64,000 nt of DNA from Pseudomonas fluorescens (GCF_902497875.1 NZ_CABVHY010000023.1:1-64000); one strand, 5' to 3'; shown: positions 8,286 through 18,227, counted from the stretch's first letter. Notes: generated by a model from the letters alone, not told the origin. Made by a program: numbers and translations.

Positions 8286-10232
8286 ATGAGCGATAACAAG
8301 TCGAAAAACGATCATGAAGCCGTGAAAGCAATGCAGGAGCCGGAATCGACTGGCCTCAGCCGTCGCGGTTTTCTCGGCACCACTGCCGCGGCCAGCGTCG
8401 CGCTGGCCGGTGCCTCGGCCCTTGGCAGCGTGGTATTCACCCGTGAAACCTGGGCGGCAGCGGCCAAGGACGCGCAATCGAAGATCCACGTGGGGCCGGG
8501 CGATCTGGACCAGTACTACGGTTTCTGGAGTGGCGGCCACCAGGGCGAAGTGCGGATCATGGGTATTCCATCGATGCGCGAGCTGTTGCGCATTCCGGTG
8601 TTCAACGTCGATTCCGCCACCGGCTGGGGCCTGACCAACGAAAGCAAGCGGATCATGGGCGATAGCGCCAAATTCCTCAACGGCGACTGCCACCACCCGC
8701 ACTTGTCCATGACCGACGGCAAGTACGATGGCAAGTACCTGTTCATCAACGACAAGGCCAACAGCCGCATCGCGCGTATCCGCCTGGATATCATGAAGTG
8801 CGACAAGATGCTCACGGTGCCAAACGTGCAAGCCATACACGGTCTGCGCCTGCAGAAAATGCCGCACACCAAGTACGTGTTCGCCAATGCCGAGTTCGTC
8901 ATTCCGCACCCCAATGACGGCAGCAGCTTCGACCTGCTGGACAAGAACAGCTACACCATGTTCAACGTCATCGATGCCGAGAAAATGGAAGTAGCGTTCC
9001 AGGTCATGGTCGACGGCAACCTGGACAACACCGACGCCGACTACACCGGCAAGTATGCGGCTTCGACCTGCTACAACTCGGAGAAGGCCTACGACCTCGG
9101 CGGCATGATGCGCAACGAGCGCGACTGGGTGGTGGTGTTCAACATTCCACGCATCGAGGCCGCAATCAAGGCCGGCAAGTTCATCACCTTGGGCGACTCC
9201 AAGTCACCCGTGGTGGACGGTCGTAAAACCGAGGGCAAGGACAGCGAATTCACCCGTTATATCCCGGTGCCGAAGAACCCTCATGGGATCAATATGTCGC
9301 CCGACGGCAAGTACTTCATCGCCGCCGGCAAACTTTCGCCGACCTGCACCATCATTGCCACTGCCAAGCTCGACGATCTGTTCGACGACAAGCTCAAGGA
9401 GCCGCGCGACGCGGTGGTTGGCGAGCCGGAACTGGGTCTGGGTCCGCTGCACACCACCTTTGACGGTCGCGGCAACGCCTACACCACGCTGTTTATCGAC
9501 AGCCAGGTGGTGAAATGGAACATGGACGAAGCCGTTCGCGCCTACACCGGTGAGAAGGTCAACTACATCAAGCAGAAACTCGATGTGCAGTACCAGCCGG
9601 GCCACAACCATGCCTCGCTAACCGAAACCAGCGAGGCCGACGGCCAATGGCTGGTGGTCCTCAGCAAGTTTTCCAAGGACCGCTTCCTGCCGACCGGCCC
9701 GCTGCACCCGGAAAACGATCAGTTGATCGATATCTCCGGCGACGAGATGAAACTGGTGCACGACGGCCCGGCCTTCGCCGAACCCCACGACTGCGTCATG
9801 GCCCGGCGCGACCAGATCAGGACCAAAAAAATCTGGGACCGCAACGATCCGTTTTTCGCCGAAACCGTGGCAATCGCCGTGAAGGACGGAGTCAAGCTGG
9901 AGACCGACAACAAGGTCATCCGCGACGGCAAGAAAGTCCGGGTCTACATGACCTCGATGGCCCCGGCCTACGGCATGCCCGAGTTCACCGTCAATCAGGG
10001 CGATGAGGTCACCGTGACCATCACCAACATCGACCAGATTGAAGACGTGAGCCACGGCTTTGTCATGACCAACCACGGGGTGAGCATGGAGATCAGCCCG
10101 CAGCAGACGTCCTCGATCACTTTCATCGCCGACCAGCCCGGCCTGCATTGGTACTACTGCAGCTGGTTCTGCCATGCGCTGCACATGGAAATGGTCGGGC
10201 GCATGAAGGTCGAACGGGTTAAAACGGCGTAG
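8286..10232 (+). CDS. nosZ: nitrous oxide reductase NosZ (clade I, Tat-exported)
   Basis: The 648-residue enzyme reduces N2O to N2 in the periplasm. It has a twin-arginine signal (SRRGFLGTTAAASVALAG, about 25-45), a seven-bladed propeller with CuZ histidine motifs (CHHPHLS, PHGINMSPDG, PGHNHASL, AEPHDC), and a C-terminal cupredoxin domain with the CuA motif CSWFCHALHMEM. The Tat signal and length indicate a clade I enzyme. All key ligands I looked for are present. It is followed after 30 bases by nosD. Confidence 0.97.
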   Translation: MSDNKSKNDHEAVKAMQEPESTGLSRRGFLGTTAAASVALAGASALGSVVFTRETWAAAAKDAQSKIHVGPGDLDQYYGFWSGGHQGEVRIMGIPSMRELLRIPVFNVDSATGWGLTNESKRIMGDSAKFLNGDCHHPHLSMTDGKYDGKYLFINDKANSRIARIRLDIMKCDKMLTVPNVQAIHGLRLQKMPHTKYVFANAEFVIPHPNDGSSFDLLDKNSYTMFNVIDAEKMEVAFQVMVDGNLDNTDADYTGKYAASTCYNSEKAYDLGGMMRNERDWVVVFNIPRIEAAIKAGKFITLGDSKSPVVDGRKTEGKDSEFTRYIPVPKNPHGINMSPDGKYFIAAGKLSPTCTIIATAKLDDLFDDKLKEPRDAVVGEPELGLGPLHTTFDGRGNAYTTLFIDSQVVKWNMDEAVRAYTGEKVNYIKQKLDVQYQPGHNHASLTETSEADGQWLVVLSKFSKDRFLPTGPLHPENDQLIDISGDEMKLVHDGPAFAEPHDCVMARRDQIRTKKIWDRNDPFFAETVAIAVKDGVKLETDNKVIRDGKKVRVYMTSMAPAYGMPEFTVNQGDEVTVTITNIDQIEDVSHGFVMTNHGVSMEISPQQTSSITFIADQPGLHWYYCSWFCHALHMEMVGRMKVERVKTA

Positions 10233-10262
10233 CGCCTCAGGGCCGCAAAAAAGGTAAACGCA

Positions 10263-11561
10263 GTGTTCAGAAACCTGACAACCGATCCACTGCACGGCAC
10301 GGCACTTTTGCTGTTGGTATTTCTATCGGTTGTCGCCCAGGCCGCGCCACGGCCCATCACCGAGCTGCCCTTGCAAGCCGCTGGCGAAAACCACTGGAAG
10401 CTGCCTGCCGGAGAATACCAAGGGCAGTTCACAGTTGATCAGCCGATGCAGATCGATTGCGAGAAAGGTGCGGAGATCAACGCGCAAGGGCAGGGCAACG
10501 CACTGTTCATCAGCGCCCCTGACGTTCGAATCGAAGGCTGCACCTTGCTCGATTGGGGGCGTGACATGACGGCCATGAACTCGGCGATTTTCATCGGACC
10601 ACAAGCCCGTGGCGCAGTGATACGCAATAACCGCATGAAAGGGCCAGGCTTTGGCATCTGGGTGGATAGAACCCACGATGCCAGCCTGATTGACAACGAT
10701 ATCGAAGGCGATCCAGGCATTCGTTCCCAGGATCGTGGCAACGGCATTCATCTGTTTGCCGTGCGGGGTGCGCGGGTGATCGGCAATCACGTCCGGCTGA
10801 CCCGCGACGGGATCTATATCGATACCTCGAATGGCAACCTGCTGCAGGGCAATACCCTGGAGGATCTACGCTACGGCGTGCACTACATGTACGCCAACGA
10901 CAACCAATTGCTCGGCAACACCACTCGCCGTACCCGCACAGGTTATGCCTTGATGCAAAGTCGCAAACTGACGGTGATCGGCAATCGTTCCGAGCATGAC
11001 GAGGGCTATGGCATTTTGATGAATTACATCACCTATTCCGAGCTGCGCGATAACTTCGTCAGCGACGTGCGCAGCGGTTCCGCCGATGGCGGCATGGTCA
11101 GCGGTGGCGAGGGCAAGGCGCTGTTCATCTACAACTCGTTGTTCAATGTCATCGAACACAATCACTTCGAGCGCAGCGCCCTGGGCATTCATCTCACCGC
11201 CGGCTCCGAAGACAACCGCATCGCCGACAACGCCTTTGTCGACAATCAGCAGCAGGTCAAGTACGTCGCCACCCGCACTCAGGAGTGGTCGGTGGATGGC
11301 CGGGGCAATTACTGGAGTGACTATCTGGGTTGGGATCGCAATAACGACGCGGTGGGCGACGTGATCTACGAACCCAACGATAACGTTGACCGCCTGCTCT
11401 GGTTGTACCCACAGGTGCGGCTGTTGATGAATAGCCCGAGCATCCAGTTGCTGCGTTGGGTGCAGCACAGTTTCCCGGTGACCAAGTCGCCGGGGGTCAA
11501 GGACAGTTACCCGTTGATGAACTTGCCGACCAAGCCCCAAATACAGCAGCCTATCTTATGA
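10263..11561 (+). CDS. nosD: periplasmic copper-site maturation protein NosD
   Basis: The 432-residue protein has a signal peptide (about 12-28, ending AQAAP) and a right-handed parallel beta-helix built from CASH-type repeats (about 90-350, recurring N-x-I/L turns such as IRNNRMKGPGFGIWVD). It works with the NosFY ABC transporter to assemble the CuZ sulfide cluster of NosZ. The start is a GTG at 10263 with AAGG upstream. Its stop overlaps the nosF start in ATGA. Confidence 0.95.
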   Translation: MFRNLTTDPLHGTALLLLVFLSVVAQAAPRPITELPLQAAGENHWKLPAGEYQGQFTVDQPMQIDCEKGAEINAQGQGNALFISAPDVRIEGCTLLDWGRDMTAMNSAIFIGPQARGAVIRNNRMKGPGFGIWVDRTHDASLIDNDIEGDPGIRSQDRGNGIHLFAVRGARVIGNHVRLTRDGIYIDTSNGNLLQGNTLEDLRYGVHYMYANDNQLLGNTTRRTRTGYALMQSRKLTVIGNRSEHDEGYGILMNYITYSELRDNFVSDVRSGSADGGMVSGGEGKALFIYNSLFNVIEHNHFERSALGIHLTAGSEDNRIADNAFVDNQQQVKYVATRTQEWSVDGRGNYWSDYLGWDRNNDAVGDVIYEPNDNVDRLLWLYPQVRLLMNSPSIQLLRWVQHSFPVTKSPGVKDSYPLMNLPTKPQIQQPIL

Positions 11562-12481
11562 ACGCAGTCGAGATCGAAAGTGTCAGCCAGCGCTACGGCA
11601 GCATGACCGTATTGCACGACCTGACCCTGAGTCTGGGTGAAGGTGAGGTGCTGGGCTTGTTTGGCCACAATGGCGCGGGCAAGACCACGGTCATGAAATT
11701 GATCCTCGGTCTGCTCAAGGCCAGCGCCGGTCAGGTGCGCGTGCTCGGTTGCCGGCCGGCACAAACCGAGGTCCGTCGCCAGCTCGGCTATCTTCCGGAA
11801 AACGTCACCTTCTACCCACAACTCAGTGGCCGCGAAACCCTGCGCTATTTCGCCCGCCTCAAGGGGGCCGCGTTGTCGCAAGTGAGCGAGTTGCTGGAGC
11901 AGGTCGGCCTTGCCGATGCCGCGGACCGTAGGGTGAAAACCTACTCCAAGGGCATGCGTCAGCGTCTGGGCCTGGCTCAGGCGGTTCTCGGCGAGCCACG
12001 TTTGCTGCTGCTGGACGAACCTACGGTCGGCCTCGATCCCATCGCTACCCAGGAGCTTTACCTGTTGGTCGACCGCCTGCGCCAGCAGGGCACCAGCATC
12101 ATTCTTTGTTCCCATGTGCTGGCGGGGGTCGAAGCGCATATCAACCGCGCGGCGATTTTGGCCAATGGCTGCTTGCGGGCGATTGGCAGTCTGGCCAGCC
12201 TGCGCGAAGAAGCCGACCTGCCGGCGCGTATCCGCGCCAGCGGTCTGTCCGGGCGCGAGCAGTGGTTGCAGCGCTGGAATGCCGCAGGTCATAGCGCCAA
12301 GGCCATGGGCGGCAGCGGGATCGAGGTGATGGCGGTCAACGGCCACAAAGTCGATCTGCTCAGCCAGTTGTTCCGCGAGGATCAACCGCAGGATATCGAA
12401 ATACTGCAACCCTCCCTCGAGGACCTTTACGGCTACTACATGAGTCGTGCAACCGTCGACACAGAAGGCGCTCATCCATGA
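11558..12481 (+). CDS. nosF: ABC transporter ATP-binding protein NosF
   Basis: The 307-residue ATPase begins MNAVEIESVSQRYG at 11558, overlapping the nosD stop by four bases. It shows Walker A GHNGAGKTT, the signature YSKGMRQRLGLAQ, Walker B LLLLDEPTVGLDP and a switch histidine in LCSHV. NosF energises the NosFY transporter, thought to deliver a sulfur species for CuZ assembly. The gene is intact and overlaps nosY by ATGA. Confidence 0.95.
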   Translation: MNAVEIESVSQRYGSMTVLHDLTLSLGEGEVLGLFGHNGAGKTTVMKLILGLLKASAGQVRVLGCRPAQTEVRRQLGYLPENVTFYPQLSGRETLRYFARLKGAALSQVSELLEQVGLADAADRRVKTYSKGMRQRLGLAQAVLGEPRLLLLDEPTVGLDPIATQELYLLVDRLRQQGTSIILCSHVLAGVEAHINRAAILANGCLRAIGSLASLREEADLPARIRASGLSGREQWLQRWNAAGHSAKAMGGSGIEVMAVNGHKVDLLSQLFREDQPQDIEILQPSLEDLYGYYMSRATVDTEGAHP

Positions 12482-13308
12482 AGCAGATCTGGAGCATCGC
12501 GAGCAAGGAGTTCAGCGACGGGATGCGCAATCGCTGGCTGCTGGCGATCAGTCTATTGTTTGCCATTCTGGCGGTGGGTATCGCCTGGCTCGGTGCGGCC
12601 GCGTCCGGGCAAGTGGGCTTCACCTCGATTCCGGCAACCATCGCCAGTCTGGCCAGCCTGGCGACCTTCCTGATGCCGCTGATCGCGCTACTGTTGGCTT
12701 ACGATGCGATCGTCGGTGAGGACGAGGGTGGCACGCTGATGCTGTTGCTGACCTATCCCTTGGGGCGCGGACAAATCCTGCTCGGCAAGTTTGTCGGTCA
12801 CGGGCTGATCCTGGCCCTGGCCACGCTGATCGGTTTTGGCTGTGCCGCGCTGGCCATTGCCTTGCTGGTTGATGATGTCGAGCTGAGTCTGCTGCTGTGG
12901 GCGTTCGGTCGCTTCATGGTCTCTTCCACGCTGCTGGGCTGGGTGTTCCTGGCGCTGGCTTATGTGTTGAGCAGCAAGGCCAGCGAAAAATCCAGCGCAG
13001 CCGGGATGGCGCTGGGCGTGTGGTTCCTCTTCGTATTGGTGTTCGACCTGGCGCTGCTGGCGTTGCTGGTACTCAGCAAAGGCCGGTTCAACCCGGACCT
13101 GTTGCCCTGGTTGCTGCTGCTCAACCCGACTGACGTCTATCGCTTGATCAACCTCTCCGGTTTCGAGGGCAGCGGCAATGCCGTCGGCCTTATGGCGTTG
13201 AGCAGCGATCTGCCGGTGCCGGGCTCAATGTTGTGGGGCTGTCTGCTGCTGTGGGTCGCAGTTCTGCTGCTGTTGGCTTACTGGATGTTTCGCCGTCGGC
13301 TGACCTGA
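12478..13308 (+). CDS. nosY: ABC transporter permease NosY
   Basis: The 276-residue integral membrane protein has about six hydrophobic helices (beginning around residues 20, 58, 105, 140, 175 and 250) and belongs to the ABC-2 permease class. It pairs with NosF and docks with NosD. The start overlaps the nosF stop, which supports translational coupling. Length matches the family. Confidence 0.95.
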   Translation: MKQIWSIASKEFSDGMRNRWLLAISLLFAILAVGIAWLGAAASGQVGFTSIPATIASLASLATFLMPLIALLLAYDAIVGEDEGGTLMLLLTYPLGRGQILLGKFVGHGLILALATLIGFGCAALAIALLVDDVELSLLLWAFGRFMVSSTLLGWVFLALAYVLSSKASEKSSAAGMALGVWFLFVLVFDLALLALLVLSKGRFNPDLLPWLLLLNPTDVYRLINLSGFEGSGNAVGLMALSSDLPVPGSMLWGCLLLWVAVLLLLAYWMFRRRLT

Positions 13309-13331
13309 TTTTCCACGCTCGGGAGATTCAA

Positions 13332-13844
13332 ATGAACACTCTGTACCTGATCGGGGCGCGTGCCCTGATGGTCATCATCACCTGCCTGGGGTTGGCGGCC
13401 TGCAACGAGCCCGCGGATGTTAAGCAGGCGCTGGAGCCAGTGGCTTTTCATCCGGCCGACGAGTGCCATGTCTGCGGCATGGTCATCGCCGATTTTCCAG
13501 GCCCCAAAGGCCAGGTCGTGGAAAAAGGCGGGGTCAAGAAATTCTGCTCCACCGCAGAAATGCTCGGCTGGTGGCTGCAACCGGAGAACCATCTTTCCGA
13601 GGCGAAGTTGTATGTGCACGACATGGGTAAAAGCGCCTGGGAAAAACCCGACGACCATTATCTGATTGATGCAACCAAAGCCTGGTATGTGGCCGGAACG
13701 AAACTGAAAGGTTCGATGGGCGTCGTTCTTGCGTCATTTTCCGAGGAAGCGGCCGCAGGTAAACTGGCCGGCGAACAGGGCGGCAAAGTACTGCGCTTTG
13801 AGGAGATTGATCTGGCCCTGTTACAGCAAACGCCTGCGATGTAG
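13332..13844 (+). CDS. nosL: copper chaperone lipoprotein NosL
   Basis: The 170-residue protein starts at 13332 after GGGAG. It has a lipoprotein signal with lipobox LAAC (Cys24), so it is anchored to a membrane facing the periplasm. The NosL copper motif CHVCGM follows at about 53-58. NosL delivers Cu(I) for NosZ maturation. It closes the nosRZDFYL operon; nosX and tatE are not present here. Confidence 0.95.
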   Translation: MNTLYLIGARALMVIITCLGLAACNEPADVKQALEPVAFHPADECHVCGMVIADFPGPKGQVVEKGGVKKFCSTAEMLGWWLQPENHLSEAKLYVHDMGKSAWEKPDDHYLIDATKAWYVAGTKLKGSMGVVLASFSEEAAAGKLAGEQGGKVLRFEEIDLALLQQTPAM

Positions 13845-13904
13845 CAGGCCAGCATTGCGGCTTGAAATTTCCCGCGCCGGGAAGGGGCAAGACACAATGC
13901 CCGC

Positions 13905-13934
13905 GGTGCGTAGCAGCTTCGCCAGCTGCTACGT
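13905..13934. terminator. REP-like hairpin between convergent nosL and cytochrome genes
   Basis: CGTAGCAGC, a short loop and GCTGCTACG form a strong stem between two convergent genes. There is no T run, so it acts either as a REP element or as a bidirectional transcript end. Confidence 0.5.
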
Positions 13935-13945
13935 GCGAGGTAATC

Positions 13946-14260
13946 TTATTTCAGCGTTAGAATCCAGTCGGCCAGAGTCTTGGCTTCTTCGTCGGTCACC
14001 TGGTTGGCGGGCATTGGTATCGCACCCCATTTGCCGGTACTGCCTTCTTTGATGCTCTTGACCAGGGTGGCGGAAGCGTCGGCCTGGCCGGCGTATTTCG
14101 CCGCTACTTCCTTGTACCCTGGACCGACCATTTTGGCGTCGATGGTATGGCAGGCAACGCAGGTTTTGCTCTTGAAGAGCGCCTCGCCATCAACGGCCAG
14201 AGCGGGTTGCAGGGTCAGCGCCGCAGCCAGGGTCAGCAGTGGAATAAAAATTCTTTTCAT
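13946..14260 (-). CDS. cytochrome c551-like periplasmic electron carrier
   Basis: The 104-residue product begins MKRIFIPLLTLAAALTL at 14260, preceded by GAGGA. It has a signal peptide cleaved near ALA-VDG, one haem site CVACH, and an axial methionine in the AIPMPANQV loop. It resembles Pseudomonas cytochrome c551 (NirM type). Its place beside the nos operon suggests it feeds electrons to NosZ. It is convergent with nosL. Confidence 0.85.
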   Translation of the reverse strand: MKRIFIPLLTLAAALTLQPALAVDGEALFKSKTCVACHTIDAKMVGPGYKEVAAKYAGQADASATLVKSIKEGSTGKWGAIPMPANQVTDEEAKTLADWILTLK

Positions 14261-14938
14261 CAGTGTTTCCTCAGACGACGAAGCAGATTCGAAACGATCC
14301 GCTTCCGGTTTATCCAACAGGCATCGTGTTGGAATTTTATTAGGGTTGAATTTACCGATCAGGCAAACTCATTTGTACAGGTGCTGATTATGGTTGGTGA
14401 GCAATCAGTTTATGATAAAAACCGACTTTGCACCTTTATTAGATTTGCGATTTTCAGCAATCGTTCAATTTTAGCGGCCATGATTTGTTCGGCGCGAGGT
14501 TAATGCTCGATACGTGAGTTAATTGCTTTTTGCTGATTGGTTCGTATTCAGCAACTGTGGAGTTGAAGTGCTGATTATTTATCCGCTTGCCTGGCTGAGC
14601 TAATCGCTTATTTTAGTTTGTTGTAGGTCATAAGTTATTGAATCTATTTAATTTAAGTTGGAATGGTGAGAAGGGGTACTCGGCGATCCACTCTCCGGTA
14701 AGTTAGCTCAACCCAACATTCGACGGTCGTTTTTTTGACGTGTTTTTACAGTTTCCAGAATGTCTTCGGTCGTAAAACTGGAAAAGCGCTACTCGAAGAA
14801 AAGAAAACTTTCGCACAGTAAGGCGTTTCTGGAAAGTTTGTTGAAAGGGGTGCTTTTTGTTTGGGGGAAATCCAGAAAGTCAACGTGATTTTTTGAAAGC
14901 TGGTATTGGCCAAGCCGCAGTTGCTGGTCGAACTATAC
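14261..14938. other. AT-rich intergenic region
   Basis: About 680 bases, markedly AT-rich from 14340 to 14660, with no gene I can support. It contains the cytochrome promoter and ends abruptly at the second repeat copy. I saw no well-formed FNR box here. Confidence 0.6.
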
Positions 14939-15077
14939 GCGCCCCCGACTCACCGACCGCCAGGTTGTTGCGCGAGGCGTTACTGAACCCGGATTGACCG
15001 TGAGCGGGGCGCGCCGGGTGCCGCCGATCAGCTGGCGAGCTACGCTGAGGTAAGCACACCAAAATTAAAAAGGGGCC
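14939..15077 (+). pseudogene. LysR 3'-end remnant, direct repeat copy 2
   Basis: The segment encodes APDSPTARLLREALLNPD followed by a stop, matching the C-terminus of the LysR protein at 3498-4427, and then continues with the same downstream sequence. About 90% of bases match 4363-4500. The rest of the LysR gene is missing: the sequence upstream of 14939 is unrelated. Confidence 0.85.
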
Positions 15078-15131
15078 ATGCCGAGTGCGTCATGCGCACC
15101 CTGGATATTTTGGTGAGTGACGGGAGTCAGC

Positions 15132-15857
15132 GTGAACGAAGTTCAGCGCTTCAACATCAACTCAGCCGGCCGTGATTTCGCGGTAGGCGACATCCACGGC
15201 CACTTCACCAGGCTGCAGGAGGCGCTTGATACCGTCGACTTCAATCCGCTCGTCGATCGCTTGTTCAGTGTTGGCGATCTGGTTGATCGCGGCCCCGAGT
15301 CACTTGATGTCGATGCCTGGCTGCTACGTAAAACCTGGTTCCATGCGGTTCGCGGGAATCATGAACAGATGACGATCGACTCGTACCAGGCGGGACGGGT
15401 AAGCGATCAGTGTGCAATGCATTTCATCAATGGCGGCGCTTGGTTTTATGGGCTTTCGCGTGTCGAGCAGGCCTGTTACGCGAACCTTTTCGCGGAGCTG
15501 CCACTGGTGATCGAGGTGGAGACCGCGGGTGGTCCGGTAGGGATTGTTCACGCCGATGTTCCCCGCGGGAGCTGGAGCGATCTGATTGAGGCGCTTGCGG
15601 GTGACGACACCGAGGCCGAGCACGTGGCTGCCATGTGCCTGTGGTCGCGCAGACGCATCACCAATGAAGACCACGAGGGTGTCAGCGGCATCCGGGCAGT
15701 CATTGTAGGACATACAGTGGTGCCCCGGCCTGTCGTGCTGGGGAACGTCTACTACATCGATACCGGCGTTTGCATGGGCGGCCATTTCACGTTGCTGGAG
15801 CTGTCCACCCTTGAGTGCAACCCGTCGATCAAGCCGAAACGGCGGGGCAACGTATGA
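15132..15857 (+). CDS. PP2A-like metallophosphatase (lambda PP/PrpA type)
   Basis: The product of about 241 residues has all calcineurin-like phosphoesterase motifs: GDIHGH, GDLVDRGPES, GNHEQM, a histidine in IVHADV and GHT. This set matches bacterial Ser/Thr protein phosphatases related to lambda phosphatase. The GTG at 15132 is preferred because GGGAG sits 5 bases upstream; an in-frame GTG at 15117 is possible. It lies just outside the right repeat copy and has no operon partner. Confidence 0.85.
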   Translation: MNEVQRFNINSAGRDFAVGDIHGHFTRLQEALDTVDFNPLVDRLFSVGDLVDRGPESLDVDAWLLRKTWFHAVRGNHEQMTIDSYQAGRVSDQCAMHFINGGAWFYGLSRVEQACYANLFAELPLVIEVETAGGPVGIVHADVPRGSWSDLIEALAGDDTEAEHVAAMCLWSRRRITNEDHEGVSGIRAVIVGHTVVPRPVVLGNVYYIDTGVCMGGHFTLLELSTLECNPSIKPKRRGNV

Positions 15858-16231
15858 GGAGCAGACCGTTATTCAAAACATAGTCGGGTTCTTTGCAGCG
15901 CGCGTGCCGTAAGTCGAGCCCGGCACGGCCGCGCGGGCATAGCGGGGCGTGATATTCTGTACGTCAAGCGGGCCGGACCTGGGCGTTTCCAGCAGCCGGT
16001 CACCTACCAAAAAAGAATTCATGTCACTCAAGTAGCTGAAGCCAACAATGATAAGAAGTCAGCGCAGGAAGGACATAAAAGTGAGGTCGAGAGTGTCATG
16101 TCGGCCTTGTGTGCTCACCCTCCAGTCCTTATGAGTGCGGGAACCACGGCAGGCTGCCTGCGTGCCGTGAATCAGCTGGCCTCATGAATGAGGATGGGGG
16201 GGCGGATGGCGTTTTATCATAGGTGCTACAA
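15858..16231. other. intergenic region upstream of mqo
   Basis: About 370 bases without a gene. A GC-rich imperfect hairpin near 15897-15937 could end the phosphatase transcript but lacks a T run. The remainder should contain the mqo promoter. Confidence 0.5.
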
Positions 16232-17878
16232 ATGTTTAGAAAAGTGAACACGGCCTTGCTAGGGCTGGCTTTGTCGATGGGGCTCACCAGCGCGTACGCA
16301 GCTGAAACAAAGAAGGTTGATGTGCTGCTCATTGGTGGCGGCATCATGAGTTCGACCCTGGGTGTCTGGCTCAATGAGCTGGAACCCGGTTGGTCGATGG
16401 AAATGGTCGAACGCCTCGATGGCGTCGCCCAGGAAAGCTCGAACGGCTGGAACAATGCCGGCACCGGGCACTCTGCATTGGCGGAGCTGAACTACACCCC
16501 GGAAGACAAGAACGGCAAGGTCGAGATCCCGAAAGCCATCGAGATCAACGAAGCCTTCCAGATCTCCCGTCAATTCTGGGCCTGGCAGGTTCAAAACGGT
16601 GTTCTGAAGAACCCGCGTTCGTTCATCAACTCCACACCGCACATGAGCTTTGTGTGGGGCGATGACAACATCAAGTTCCTGAAAAAGCGCTACGAAGCCC
16701 TGCAGGCGAGCCCGCTGTTCGCCGGCATGCAGTACTCGGAAGACCCGGTGCAGATCAAGAAATGGGTTCCGCTGATGATGGAAGGGCGTGACCCGGCTCA
16801 AAAAGTCGCGGCTACCTGGACTCCGCTCGGTACCGACGTGAACTTCGGCGAGATCACCCGCCAGTTCGTTGCGCATCTGCAAACCACGCCGAACTTCTCC
16901 CTGAAGCTGTCGAGCGAAGTGCAAGACATCACGCGCAATGACGATGGCTCGTGGCGCGTCACCTACAAGAACTTGAAAGATGGTACAGAAACCGAGACCG
17001 ACGCCAAGTTCCTGTTCATCGGCGCAGGCGGCGGTGCACTGCATCTGCTGCAAAAATCGGGTATTCCTGAAGCCAGGGAATACGCCGGTTTCCCTGTCGG
17101 CGGCTCGTTCCTGGTGACCGAGAACCCGACGATCGCCGAGCAGCATCTGGCCAAGGCCTACGGCAAGGCGTCGGTTGGCGCACCGCCGATGTCGGTTCCG
17201 CACCTGGACACCCGTGTTTTGGATGGCAAACGTGTAATCCTGTTTGGCCCATTCGCGACCTTCTCCACCAAGTTCCTGAAAGAAGGCTCGTACTTCGATC
17301 TGCTGACCAGCACCACGCTGCACAATGCCTGGCCAATGACCAAAGTGGGCATCGAGCAGTACCCGCTGGTTGAATACCTGGCCGGCCAGCTGATGCTGTC
17401 GGACGAAGACCGCCTGAACGCTCTGAAAGAGTACTTCCCGAACGCCAAAGCTGAAGACTGGCGTCTGTGGCAAGCCGGCCAGCGCGTGCAGATCATCAAG
17501 CGCGACGAAGAGAAGGGCGGCGTCCTGAAACTGGGCACCGAAGTGGTCAGCTCCCAGGACGGCAGCATTGCTGGCCTGCTGGGTGCATCACCAGGCGCGT
17601 CGACCGCTGCGCCGATCATGCTGACCGTGCTTGAGAAGGTCTTCAAGGACAAGGTTGCAAGCCCTGCCTGGCAGGCGAAGCTGCACCAGATCGTGCCTAG
17701 CTACGGTACTCAGCTGAACGGCAGTCCTGAGCGTGTTGCTCAAGAGTGGGCGTATACCGCCAAGGTTCTGCAGCTGGATACACCGCCGGTGATTGGTCAG
17801 ATGGTGGCTCCAGCTGCTCCTGCGACTGAGAAGCCCAAGGCGCAGAAAGAGAACGCTGCGAGTGATATAGCTCTGTAA
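16232..17878 (+). CDS. mqo: malate:quinone oxidoreductase
   Basis: The 548-residue FAD enzyme oxidises malate to oxaloacetate and passes electrons to quinone at the membrane. It begins MFRKVNTALLGLALSMGL (a signal-like N-terminus typical of Pseudomonas Mqo), followed by the FAD-binding motif VLLIGGGIMSSTLG and the signature GWNNAGTGHSALAELNYTP. The C-terminus ends in an Ala/Pro-rich tail. The start at 16232 is preferred over the GTG at 16223, which lies within the AGGTG ribosome site. Confidence 0.95.
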   Translation: MFRKVNTALLGLALSMGLTSAYAAETKKVDVLLIGGGIMSSTLGVWLNELEPGWSMEMVERLDGVAQESSNGWNNAGTGHSALAELNYTPEDKNGKVEIPKAIEINEAFQISRQFWAWQVQNGVLKNPRSFINSTPHMSFVWGDDNIKFLKKRYEALQASPLFAGMQYSEDPVQIKKWVPLMMEGRDPAQKVAATWTPLGTDVNFGEITRQFVAHLQTTPNFSLKLSSEVQDITRNDDGSWRVTYKNLKDGTETETDAKFLFIGAGGGALHLLQKSGIPEAREYAGFPVGGSFLVTENPTIAEQHLAKAYGKASVGAPPMSVPHLDTRVLDGKRVILFGPFATFSTKFLKEGSYFDLLTSTTLHNAWPMTKVGIEQYPLVEYLAGQLMLSDEDRLNALKEYFPNAKAEDWRLWQAGQRVQIIKRDEEKGGVLKLGTEVVSSQDGSIAGLLGASPGASTAAPIMLTVLEKVFKDKVASPAWQAKLHQIVPSYGTQLNGSPERVAQEWAYTAKVLQLDTPPVIGQMVAPAAPATEKPKAQKENAASDIAL

Positions 17879-17930
17879 CTGGAAGCCCTGTCAGATTTTT
17901 GGTGGGGCGTGCGGGTATCTGATCCGCAGT

Positions 17931-17970
17931 AAAAAGCCCGCTGAACCGGTAACGGTCAGCGGGTTTTTTT
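17931..17970 (+). terminator. rho-independent terminator after mqo
   Basis: CCCGCTGA and TCAGCGGG form the stem, flanked by AAAAA on one side and TTTTTTT on the other, so it can work in both directions. Confidence 0.9.
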
Positions 17971-18021
17971 GTGGGTGGGACTGCATATTTGCTGGCTATA
18001 CAACTCTTCTGGCTGGCATGC

Positions 18022-18060
18022 CTTTGTGGTGAGGGAGCTTGCTCCCGTTGGGGGGCGAAG
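18022..18060. repeat. REP-like repeat
   Basis: GGGAGCTTGCTCCC is a short palindrome followed by a GCGAAGC motif. This belongs to a REP family common in fluorescent pseudomonads; the same family recurs near 21841. Confidence 0.55.
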
Positions 18061-18227
18061 CAGCCCTGTCCGTAACGCTGATCCGTATTTTCCTTTGGAA
18101 TCTGCGTCTGTAACGAAACCAGCCCTCGTCCCACAATGGCTTACCGGCCCGGCCGACCACGCGGCGCCTGAGGTGATCACATTTCGCAGCACCTGTTGCA
18201 TCGCAAACTTAAAAGTCAGGAGGCCAA

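Noticed and set aside
15897..15937. GC-rich hairpin after the phosphatase gene as a terminator
   Set aside because: The stem is imperfect and no T run follows on either strand.
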